Under the pieces are notes generated by a model. That model did not search any database. It saw only the letters and a program-made list of their open reading frames with translations, and was not told where the DNA came from. Shown piece by piece: positions 19,129-29,540 of a DNA stretch of 64,000 nucleotides; within the stretch, counting starts at the first letter, position 1; each line of letters opens with the position of its first letter. Source of the stretch: Symbiodinium natans (Eukaryota; Sar; Dinophyceae; Suessiales; Symbiodiniaceae); the NCBI GenBank assembly GCA_905221605.1, contig CAJNDS010002193.1, positions 438,301-502,300 on the forward strand, written 5' to 3'. A program made the position numbers and the translations under genes.

Positions 19129-22100
19129 CTTTGAAACTGGCAAGATGGATGAATTCTGGAGCCACAGTTGGCATGGCAGCACACGGGCAAAGGTGATCAC
19201 GGCCTTCTTCGAAACTTACTTCGCCGTTAGTTGAACTTTAAGCTTTTTGGGTTTCCTTATTTAGTAGGCATGCTACAGTTTGACCTTCTTTTTTTCCTTG
19301 GTTATTGGAGAAGTAAGGAAAACAACGGACGCATTGCGCCATTGATTGCCACAGGGTGTGCTGCTGGTGCAGCAGGTCTTTTCGCGTTGGGCATTTTGCC
19401 CATGAGTTTCCAGAAGCACCAGGCGTCACCGCCTGTGCCGGAGTATCCTTTCCGATCCTATTGGGGCAAGGCTGTTGGCTTCTTCGTGTACTGCATCGTC
19501 CTCCTTTGCTGGAAGCCGAGGAAAACAGTATTCTTGGATGCGTTGTGCATCAACGACGACGATGACAGATGGAAGTGCGCGGCGCTGTTAAGCATGCCGG
19601 TCTTTCTGAAGGCAGCAGACTCTCTACTTGTGCTGTGGGATGAGACGTACACACAGCGCATGTGGTGTTGCTTCGAGATTGCCTCCTTCTTGCATGCCCA
19701 CCCTGGTAACTTTGTGGTACGTTACTGTAACTTTAGATCCTTACCTTTTTTGGGTTTATTGGGTTTCTTATTAAGGCAGCTAAAAGTTTAATTTATAGCT
19801 ACCCTCCTGAGTGCAGCCAAGGTAAGAAGGCGAGCATAAGAGCCAGGCCGACATTGCTGGGCCCCTGCTTCATCTCCATCCCTGTATCTTTGTCCTTCGT
19901 GCCTTAGTTTGCTGAGTGAGTAGTCACTTTACGCTTTTTGGGGGATACTCTAATCCATTTAGGGAATTGAAAGTGTACACTTTTTTGGGGGGGGCTTCTG
20001 AACTCAGCAACTAAGGTGCTGTTGTCTATGGCATTTATTCCAGCTGACCGGGCCCAGTACGGCAGCCACGCACTCGCGTGGTCGACAATGGCCGCGCTTG
20101 GCTGCTCTGATGCCAAGTTTGCCCAGTGCAAATAAGGGCCTTACTGACCGAAGCAGTCAGCCCCCAACCCTAAACCCGTCAACCCTCAACCCCTGACTAA
20201 ACCTATACCTTGGGGACCACATGAACTGGGATTCTGGTCATATGCCTTAATTAGTAGGAATTGTAGCAGCACAGGGTATATAACCCCAAATGTAGAGTTC
20301 ATTTGGTACCAAAACCCTACACCCCAAACCCTAAACCCTAAACCCTAAACCCGCTAAGGCTTTGTTTTCTTTTTCTGGAGCATCTCCAAGCTGCGGGAGT
20401 TCGCCCGATCTGTGGAGAGAATCTGGGTGTCTTAGTAGGGTTTAGGGTTTAGGGTTTAGGGTTTAGGGTTTAGGGCTTAGGGTGTTTTCGTACGATACTT
20501 TATAATATTTTGTCGGTTCTGGATAGCTACTTATACCGAAAAAGTATAGACTTTTTCCAGGGTCTACTCCAGAGTCGGGGAATCTCACCTGTCCCTAGCA
20601 GGATTTTGTTAGGGTTTCGTCGGTTTAGGGTTTGGGGTTTTAGTTTTTTTTGTTTTTTGTTCAGGGTGTTCTGTTAGGGTTTCCGGCTTAGGGGTTTAGG
20701 GTTGAGTTTATTCTGTTCCGCTTGGCTCTGAGGACTTTAGCTTCAGGTGCTGCTAGAAGGAGGGGGTGTCAGAAGCCATACGGTTAAGGGTGTATAAGGA
20801 GGGAACCCTAGAAGGGACTACCCTATACAGTCCCTATATGCTTAAGTAAGCTCTCAATAACCCCCAAAGAGCCTTTAAGGTCTCTTATAAGGGTCCCTCC
20901 TGCAGTCCCTTGATCCAAGGAATGCAGATGGAGTTGAAGGGCTTTCAATGCGAGGCGTGCTTGTGTCACATGGTTTCTGTTAACATTTTATACTTCTGAG
21001 CTCAACAGTCAACTTGGGATTTGTTGTACCCTATAAGGCCAGGTTAATGATTAACCTTTGGGCTTTAAGGGGCCTTACAGGGTACCAAAATTCCCAAGTT
21101 TGCTGTTAGTGTTTTTTCCCGGGGAGCTCGGCCTCGAAGCCTGGATTGAGAGTGCCCCAAGGCAAACACATGTTCCTTGCAATATACCCATGTACGATCT
21201 TCTACTATTTGCTTAAGAACCCCAAAAGAATGAAACATGATAATCCCTATACCACCTTTAATAAGGAAGAATGTTTGTTTTTTCGGGGTTCTTATAAGCA
21301 ATTAGTAGTTTAAGCCCTGAACCCTGAACAGCAACCCAGGTTTTTGCTGTTCTGTTGGCCACAGGGACGAACATGGGCAGAGGATGGTCTGCGATCGGCG
21401 GGCCCTGTTACTTATTTGCGGGCGCTCAGTACTCGTAGATGGATCTATTTGGTGGTTGCCGAAACTAGGGGTACCTTATTGGGGTCCCTATTATAAGGGG
21501 ATTCTGCTCCTACTATTTGGGGGTCCATTTTAGGGGTCCCCGGTTTTCGCAAACCCCCGTTTAAGTAGTTTTCAGTGTAGTTCTGCACGCACTAGAAGGA
21601 GATGATCTTGGTCATGCCACCCCCCCCCCCTTCCCCTTATCGGGAAGAAGCTGCCTTGTTGCCTCATAGAGGTTAGAACCGTAAACCCTAAGCCCCAAAC
21701 CCTAAACCCTAATTACTAAAGAAGGTACAAGCCGCCCACAAACCTGTGGTAAGACCGTAGAAACGCATTTCTGCCGTAGTCGCTTTCAACAATCATCCCC
21801 AGAGGCTAGACCATTGTCTCCCTAGTTTAGGGTTTAGGGTTTAGGGTTTAGGGTTTAGGGTTTAGGGTTTAGGGTTTAGGGTTTAGGGTTTAGGGTTTAG
21901 GGTTTAGGGTAGATTCTTGGAAAGCCGAGGTTATCGGTCATTTGCAAGTGGTTTGGCAGCGTCGAGAACTTTAACAACCTTGTGCGGACGGACGTCACAG
22001 CCTGCTTAACTGAAGAGCTTTCAACGCAGGTTTTGACCTACAGGAACCTAGTGCTTGAGAAGAAGTTTTCCACTGTTAGAGTCGTTTTGGTTCAGTTTCC

Positions 22101-22468
22101 GGTCCCTGTAAACCCAGAACCCTACATCAAGACAGCGGTGGGTTTGAACATCTACTATTTTTTTGTATTGCCCTCTTCCCCTATAGAATCCTTATGATGC
22201 CATCTAAACGTTATTTTGCAATAGGGCCCCCGAACCTACCCCAGAACACTAAACCCTAAACCCTATAAACCCTGTAAAGCCTAAACCCTACAAACCCTAT
22301 AAACCCTGTAAACCCTATAAACCCTATAAAGCCTAAAGCCTCAACCCCATACCCTATAACGCCTGAACCCTAAAGCGCTTAAGGAACTTTGTGTTCATGG
22401 CCGTGCCTGTCCTGTGGCACCACATCGACAGCGCGTCTGAACCATTGGACTGGATGCAGCTTCGCGTA
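19129..22468 (+). CDS. Multi-exon multipass membrane protein, dinoflagellate-type
   Basis: Exons that I can support are 19129-19225 (MDEFWSHSWHGS region), about 19268-19716, 19821-19898, 20016-about 20130, 21913-22029 (WFGSVENFNNLVRTDV) and about 22384-22468 (VFMAVPVLWHHIDSASEPL). The second exon carries two or three hydrophobic segments, then TVFLDALCIN and SLLVLWDETYTQRMWCCFEI, a pattern I associate with large membrane-protein families in dinoflagellates. The function is not known. A terminal-type exon ending ISKLREFARSVERIWVS may lie at 20382-20437. Intron 19899-20015 is a family-C introner and intron 19717-19820 a family-D element. Other introns contain telomeric arrays. Exon ends are approximate, and exons between 20130 and 21913 or after 22468 may be missing from this list. 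Confidence 0.6.
19717..19820. mobile_element. Introner-like element, family D, copy 2, acting as intron
   Basis: It begins GTACGTTACTGTAACTTTAG and ends near TTTATAGCTACCCTCCTGAG. Its removal joins NFV to GKKASIRARPTLLGPCF in frame if the cut is placed at a shared G. Confidence 0.5.
19899..20015. mobile_element. Introner, family C, copy 2, acting as a GT-AG intron
   Basis: The exons read ...ATCTTTGTCCTTC and GTGCTGTTGTC. The element CCTTAGTTTGCTGAG... to ...CTCAGCAACTAAG is flanked by GTG on both sides. Removing element plus one GTG keeps the frame (SLSFVLLSMAF). The left GTG supplies the donor and the terminal AAG the acceptor. Confidence 0.7.
20211..20312. mobile_element. Introner, family B, decayed copy
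   Basis: The ends CCTTGGGGACCACATGAAC and GTTCATTTGGTACCAAA are inverted. It lies within a presumed intron of the membrane-protein gene. Confidence 0.65.
21824..21910. repeat. (TTTAGGG)n array in an intron
   Basis: Twelve perfect units end at the AG acceptor of the exon at 21913. Confidence 0.95.
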
Positions 22469-22971
22469 GGGTTTAGGGTTTAGGGTTTAGGGTTTAGGGT
22501 TTAGGGTTTAGGGTTTAGGGTTTAGGGTTTAGGGTTTAGGGTTTAGGGTTTAGGGTTTAGGGTTTAGGGTTTAGGTCCCTGGACTTTGGGAGAAGTAAGG
22601 CAAAGACCCTATGAGGGGCATCCCGTTTCCGGGCAGAGCTTTGGGAGATGTTTTTGTTTGTTTTTTCCCAACTGTTTTGGAGTTTAGGGTTTAGGGTTTA
22701 GGGTTTAGGGTTTAGGGTTTAGGGTTTAGGGTTTAGGGTTTAGGGTTTAGGGGCCTCCAGTTGTAGTGTTCTTAAGGGAGGGGGGGGGGGGGGGGGGGTC
22801 ACGGGGGCCTTAGGGAAGCTCAGGGAGAAGTGGGGAGTATTAGGCATCCTTGAGGGGTTACATCCCCCCTTGCACCAGCCCGTCCCTGAAGAAGCCTAAA
22901 CCCTAAACCCTAAACCCTAAACCCTAAACCCTAAACCCTAAACCCTAAACCCTAAACCCTAAACCCTACAA
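22468..22971. repeat. Three telomeric arrays
   Basis: TTTAGGG at 22468-22577 and 22682-22752, and CCCTAAA at 22895-22971, with a G-run at 22778-22798 between. The first starts at the donor side of the exon ending near 22468. Confidence 0.95.
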
Positions 22972-25900
22972 TCCAGGGACTTGGCAGCCCAGCGGTACCC
23001 TTTTCACATGTTTTTTGGGTTCAAGGCTCCCTTCTAAAGTAACTTGTGAATTGTTTTTTTTATAAAAGCTGTTTTTGTTTTTATAAACAACAATTCAAAA
23101 ACAATGTTTTTATAAAACAATTTTTTGTTTTTATAAAAACAGCCCAAATTAAAAGTGCCCTTATGGCTCCTGGGCTACCAAGAGGACAGGTACCTCCTAG
23201 GAAGGGTCCTGGGGTCTCAAATCCTGGTGTTTTGAGGGCCCAAGGGTGAGTCCTGGGCCATCTTACTTGGGCTCAGAGTTTCTGATGCAGGGTTTCGTGC
23301 TTCGGTTTTGGTGTTTCGGGCTCAGACTCGTTTAGCACACCCTCCACCCCCAAGTGGGTATTTTAAGATGCCCCCCCAAAACCCTCATAACTTGGGGGTT
23401 TGATCTTCGGGCCATAAACCTCAACCCTAAACCCTAAACCCTAAACCCTAAACCCATGCACCCTAAAGGGTGCCATTTGCCACATAGGTGGATGTGATCG
23501 CGGAGATTGGAAATGTCGTGCGTGAAATCTTCAGAGGACTGCTTGCGTGGGCTTGATGTTGAAGGTGTGCCAAAGCCCTGTACCTCAAAGGAACCCGATA
23601 CCCCTGAATTCGGTACTGGACCTGAAGCTCTCAAGGGGTCCTTCTTACTACCCAAAACCCTAAACCCTTAACCCGTAACCCTAAGTTAAGAAGTACTGGG
23701 CCAATGCGCCTGAACTAAAACAACTACTCGTGGTTTATATCTTACTAGCTCTGAATGTTCTGATGAATAGGGATTAAGGGATTTAATGTTGCACTGGCTT
23801 TAGTTTATGCAGCGTCTATAATCACAAGTTTCGAAGATTTGTTCTGCGACATCAGTTTGTTGGGGTGACCCGCAATTATGACAAGTTTCTTTTCCGGGTT
23901 TGTGCTTAGGTTTCAGGGCGTATTACGCAGTAAGGCTTGAGGCCCTAAAATCCTTGGGCTCCAGGAATCTTAACGAGCCAGAGCCCGGAGAATCCAGAAA
24001 GCTAAGCCCGGCCAGTTCCATGTAAAGCCTTATGGAATTTCATTATGAAAGGAGGCCCCAAACAAATTGTGTGATATAGGTAGTCGACAGGCCAGCCCGA
24101 CGCATTTAGTAAATGTGCGTCACCCTCTATAGTACACAGGCCCGGCGGGGGTGGTCCTTAGCGAGGCAGGAAAGCCCGCTGTTAGTATAAGTTTTTTGAG
24201 GATGATTTGTTTTTTTTAGGGTTCGTGTTTAGGGTGACGGGCTTTATGCAATATGCTTGAGGCCCTGAGAAAACCTTGGGCTCGAAGGGGCGTGGCCCCC
24301 CCCGGGGCCCCCCCCCGGGGCGTGGGGTGCTGGGGGGGGCGTATGGGTCGCAGGCGGGGCGAAAAGAGGGCGGAAGCGTGGGGGTGGGGGGGGTGGTGGG
24401 TACACACCGAAAAAAAACCCCTGTATCCTTAATGCCACTAAATGTTTTATGTTTTGGATTTAGGGTCGGTTTGGGTTCATATACCTGTATCCTTGAGCCT
24501 GTTACCGCCCCAAACCCTTGCGGAGACTTGGCGGACCTTTGCTTCATGCCCTCATTTCTTTTTTTCATGCCTCAAAGCTTGCTCCTGTGCTGCGTGGCCA
24601 ATGGGCCCGGTAAACTTGGAGGTGTGGCGACATCTTGCTGCAGGGCCGCACCAAAGTGGTTTAGGTTTAGGTTTGGGTTTAGGTTTAGGGTTTAGGGTTA
24701 GGAGACCTCTCTAGGGCCTATAAACTCATGCAAGACCCTAGCACAAATAACCTGCTGTTGGTTTCATTCCCCAAGAGAAAGGGAGTCCCCACGTGTTCAA
24801 TTCCGTGTTGACGGATCGCCCCCGAATCCTTCCTTGCACCTAGTCCGCTCCCATCAATATGCTCACCACCTGAGGCATCAATTCTCATCCGTCATCTTGA
24901 TTTCTCCTTTGTATCCATGCGCTTTTGGCGTCGGTGCTCCTTTGGCAAATGATGGCTACAATATGCGTTCCTTGTGGTGCAGGATGCCAAAACTGGCCCA
25001 TGATGGGATCAACCCTTACACCTAAGCCCTTCACACCGTGACCCCGCGGATTCGAGTCAGGTGTTTCTGGCACGTCCCGGCGGTCTGCTTTGCCTCTCTC
25101 GAGCTTTTGTGGCTTGCCTGGTTGCTTGCAGACGCCAGGTTGGGCTTTGGGATGCGTAGCACGTCCTCACCCTGTTGAAGATCGGTTTAGGGCTTGGGTT
25201 TAGGGTTTAGGGCTTAGGCTCATGACGAGGGCTCAGGGTTCAGGGTTTAGGGTTTATGCTGGGGTTTCGGGTGAGTTTTTTTTTTTTTTTTTTTTCTTCC
25301 ATGGGCTCACTTGCTGCTGAGGATGCTGTCCAAGGCAGTCGCACCACCAAGCCCAAGGCGTAGCACTCAACCGATCCTTGTTTGATGAATGAACCCTAAA
25401 AAAGGGCTAGGTCTCTTATACCTTCATCTGAATTTTTAGTAGTTATATTCACATGAATTATGTAGTTATAGAGTCTCGGCCTCTATACCGTAATAGGAAT
25501 TATAGTAGGGGTTTAGGGCCCTATACCTTAATTAATTATCAAGGAATTATAGTAGTTATAGGTCTAGGCTCCCAATCTTAAGGTTCTTTTGGTCCCCAAG
25601 AGAAGGTTGGGGCTGTCCCTCCCTACAGCTGCGAGACGCCAGACACGCTCAGCCTTGAGAAAGTCAGATTGTGATGGTGATGCAATCTCACTCGCTTCTT
25701 CGTCCGACCTTTTGGCTGGAGTTGTTCCTTCCAGCGTGCTCCACTGTCTGAGGGCGAAGATCACAGCCCTTCAAAGCCTGACGAACTTCGACCGAGGGGA
25801 GTCCTTGAAACAGGAACGAGCATAAACAATTACAACAATCCCCTGTTCCATCCTACAATTTGGCCTCTCGTTGGGAACGTCGAGGCTGATTTTTGAACAG

Positions 25901-26540
25901 GCTGTCCTGAGATTTTGAAATGGGCCCCGCTCCCTCGTATCCCCGGGAGAAAGAGCCCGCAATTGATCACCAAGCGCCTTAAGGGACTGCCTGCAAGACT
26001 CGTCTTTTGCAGGGAGATCCCTTGTACCCTCCCAGAAAGTCCTTTTTAGCGTGGCAGGTCTATCTTTGGAGCGGGGCTCCAGATTATAAGCAACAACCAG
26101 GTGCCACCATATGTGCATCCTGTCATTCTTTGTATTTCCTTTGTTTGCGGATAGGTTATTCAGGACCCTCTATAGCCATATTTTCCTTTTGTTGCGGAGA
26201 GGCTTTTCTATGACCCTATATAGCCCATATTTTTTGCAAAGAAGTAGATGGCTAATCTTGGTACCAATTAAATGGTGTAAGTTTGGTTTCGGACTGGGGC
26301 ACAACGCATTGTTCCGAGCTACGGTTGAGTCCACAAGGGTTAGCGTTAGAGTTGAGATGTTAGGGTTCAGGCTGGAGGTTGAGATCCCAACCCTTTTTTG
26401 CATGCACTTTCTAAGTCGGCTGTCCCCCCCACCAACGGGATTGGGTTACTCCTCTGGCTAGCTTGTTTGATGTCAGAACAGGTTTCCCTTGTGCTGCCCC
26501 CTGGTGCCCTATACCCTCAAAACCTAACCTCACCATAAAC
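22972..26540. other. Largely noncoding; no gene recognised
   Basis: An AT-rich imperfect hairpin of TTTTTATAAAA blocks lies at 23045-23150. The phrase GCTTGAGGCCCT...CCTTGGGCTC recurs near 23934 and 24253. A long family-B introner lies at 25376-25600. It is followed by a + strand open stretch (25601-25820, Ser/Ala/Leu-rich) that could be an exon because it starts directly after the introner's terminal AAG, but no domain is seen. Gly/Pro-rich ORFs at 24216-24440 come from G/C-runs. Confidence 0.5.
25376..25600. mobile_element. Introner, family B, enlarged copy
   Basis: It starts CCTTGTTTGATGAATGAACC and ends TTTTGGTCCCCAAG. The middle holds two or three repeated blocks of TAGGAATTATAGTAG type, so it looks like nested or expanded copies. 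Confidence 0.55.
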
Positions 26541-26647
26541 CTTGGGCTGTTCCCCCTGCCTAATATAGCATTCTCGTAACCCCCAAATTAAACCCCCCAT
26601 TAAACGCCCTATCAAGGACTGTTTAGTATAAGGGTTACCGCCCAAAG
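26541..26647. mobile_element. MITE-like element, family F, divergent copy
   Basis: The ends CCTTGGGCTGTTCCCCC and GTATAAGGGTTACCGCCCAA resemble the family, with the AAGGACTGTTTAGTATA inner block conserved. Confidence 0.5.
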
Positions 26648-26876
26648 ACTACCGACTTTGCTCTCATGGTATTCTCGAGGTTCGGGTTTAGGGTTTTAGG
26701 GTTTGGTTTATGTTTGGGTTTAGGTTTCAGGTTTATGTTTAGGGTTAGGGTTTAGGGGCGCGTTATGTTTAGGCTTTCCCAAACACAAGCACAAAACCCC
26801 AGAATCCCTAAACCGCCGTTTGGGACTCGGGCTGTGCCCTCCTTTTTGGCGCTACAAGTGGGCATTTCCCCTACCC

Positions 26877-28984
26877 CCTAAACCCTAAACCCTAAAGCCC
26901 TAAAACCCTAAACCCTAAACCCTAAACCCTAAACCCTAAACCCTAAACCCTAAACCCTAACCCAAACCCGAACCCCTAAAACCCTCAAACCCTAAACCCA
27001 AAGTAGAGAACCCCCTTTTCTAACCCAAATAAGGTGGTGCTACACGTTTCCTCCCCCCCCCACCCCCCCCCCCTCCCCCTCCCCCACACAATTTTTGGGT
27101 TTTTTTTGCGCATCCTTTATATCTTGACGGGGTCTTTTGGAGTTATGCAGTCCGTGCATTTTGTTTTTAAAGGTGCCTCAGGAGGCCCTCGGGGCCGAAG
27201 GGCACAGACCTAAAACGACTTCTGCCTCGGCCGCGTACAAGAAACCCCTCAGCTTCCTGTTTTAGACGACGACGCCTTTTTCTTCTCCCCAAGACCGAAC
27301 CGGATCCTGAGGCATGAACTTCACTTTTGTCCCGGTCCCCCCCCCCCCCCCCCCCCCCCCCAACTTCCCAGAATAAGGCGGGATACTAACGGACCCCCCA
27401 AAACAGGGACCCTAAACCCTAAACCCTAAACCCTTTTTCGTAAACCCCCAGCCAGGCTCAGAGACCTCTAATACTCTCAAACCCGAATATTCTGTAGGGT
27501 ACACCCTAAACCACAAGGTCCCCTTTTGGGTGGTATCCAGATTGATGAGGGTCCCATAGAAGACAGGGGCCCCAAATAGTGTTTAGTGTTTAGGGTTGAT
27601 GGTTTAGTGTTTAGGGTGTCCCTTAGCTGGTTCATGTACCGAATGGGTAAAAGTCAGTGCCTTAAAGTACATTTACCCTTCGGGGTTAGAACACCAAAAC
27701 TCCCCAGGCCGAATATCTCTAGCCCCCGAACGCCCTAGCTTAGAGGTCTCTGAGGGTAGCTTCACAGGGCCCTAAAAAAACCCTAAGCCTAAATCCTAAA
27801 CCTTGATAGGGTCCCTAACCTCCTCTCCAGGTTTCTGGGATGGGCCCTGAATTTGTTGTAGGTATATCAGGGGTATACATGGGCACCCTTGAAGGGCCCT
27901 ACTAAAGGACCATGGAACTACCCTCAGAAACCCTCTGAAAAGCCCCCAGCCCTAAGCCCTAGCCCTAAACCCCAAACCCTGACCCTAACCCTAATCCCTA
28001 AACCCTAAACCTAAATTCCTTACCCCAAATCAACTAAATCCCTACATTTCGATCTACTAACGGCCGCTCATGCGTGGATAGGATGGGGATATTCTCCCTT
28101 TGAATTAAGGGTTTTTGGGTTTTGGTCCATGCAACGTACCCAGCCCTAAACTCCTGAACCCATTAATATGGATTTATGGCCGCATAAGCCCAAACCCCAA
28201 GCCCATACAAGTGCATGATCCCAAGTCTCCGTCGCGGCCCTTAAGGGTAACGCCCTTGCAAAAGCAACGTACTGACTAGCAATTGAGAATAGCACAAATC
28301 ATATTAGTGAAATGAAGTAAGCTACCTACATCCACTACTGTAATATCTATATTTGTATAATACTTCTGTTTTTGGGTTTGCTTGTTAGTCTACTCTCCCT
28401 AAAAACCCTAAACCCTACACCCTAACCCCTAAACCCTAAACCCTAAACCCTAACCACAAACCCTAACCTAAACCCCCGCCGCTGCACTCGCTTCCTGGAG
28501 GCCAAGAAAGAAACACTTCGAGGCTTGGTCCCTTCCCCCCCCAACGGTTGCGCAAGAGGGCGCCAGTGTTCCTATTGTTCTTTACCTTGGGTTTAGGGTT
28601 TAGGGTTTAGGGTTTGGGGTTTTGGGTTTAGGGTTTATGGTTAGTTTCGGGTTTTAGGGTTTAGGGTTCAGGGTTAATAAGTTTAGGGTTGTAGTTTCGG
28701 GTTTAGTGTTAGGTAGGGGCTGAGTGGGGATTAAAGGGGAATGATGGAGATTAAGTTACCTACATGATCATCTTTAAAGGACTAGACAAATAGCACCAAA
28801 ATCCCTCACCTTTACTACTATAGGTCGGAAGAGTTTTTACTAATCGTCTTCCCTTATGGTTCCCTTTTACAATTCCTAAAACCCTAAAACCCTAAACCCT
28901 AACCCTACCCTACCCTAAACCCTAAACCCCTAAACCCAAACCCTAAAACCCTAAACCCTAAACCCTAACCCTAAACCCTACCCG
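26877..28984. other. Telomeric arrays and noncoding sequence
   Basis: A CCCTAAA array lies at 26877-26962 and C-runs at 27052-27085 and 27339-27361. Scattered TTTAGGG-like fragments lie around 28590-28720, with degenerate CCCTAAA at 28385-28470 and 28880-28980. Weak exon-like islands lie near 27174 and 28501 (AKKETLRGLV). I see no supported gene. Confidence 0.6.
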
Positions 28985-29005
28985 CTAACTTAAGCATGCG
29001 AGCAG

Positions 29006-29060
29006 AGGCCGAGGAAGCCACCGACCTGGAGGATGCTATAAGGAGATCCAGGAGGCACCC
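29006..29060 (+). CDS. Candidate coiled-coil micro-exon
   Basis: After GCGAGCAG the frame gives EAEEATDLEDAIRRSRRHP, helical and charged. CCCTAAA units lie upstream and TTTAGGG units downstream. Confidence 0.4.
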
Positions 29061-29185
29061 CTTGCCCTGTTTGAGTTTTAGGGTTAGGGTTTGTTTTTGG
29101 TTTAGGGCTTTAGGTTACACCCAACGCCTCAACTGAAAACCTGAAAACCTGCGCGTGTTTTGGGGGAGGTCCGGCAGATGCGGGG

Positions 29186-29540
29186 GGATTCACTTTTTGG
29201 AGCTTTTCAGGGCTGAAAACGCTCTAGCAAACATGTGACTCCCCGCGCGTTTTTGTGTAGGGTCGGCCAAGGCGCGGGGGATTCACTTTTAGCGCTTTTT
29301 CAGGGCTGGAAACCTCTAGAAATGTGACTCCCCGCATTTTGGGGAGGGTCAGCCCAGAGTCAAGGGGGATTCCGTTATTGAGCTTTTCAGGGCTGAAAAC
29401 CTCTAGAATGTGAACTCCCGCGCGTTTGTTGGGTAAGGGTCTCGCATGCCAGAGGCGCGTGGGAGTCACGCTTTAGAGCTTTTCAGGGCTGAAAACCTCT
29501 TGGCACTCTAGAATGTGACTCCCCGGCCAAGGCGCGGGGA
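29186..29540. repeat. Minisatellite, four units of about 90 bp
   Basis: Four diverged units share GGGATTCAC, then GCTTTTCAGGGCTGAAAAC, CTCTAGAA and TGTGACTCCCCG. Units start near 29186, 29278, 29366 and 29461. Confidence 0.8.
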
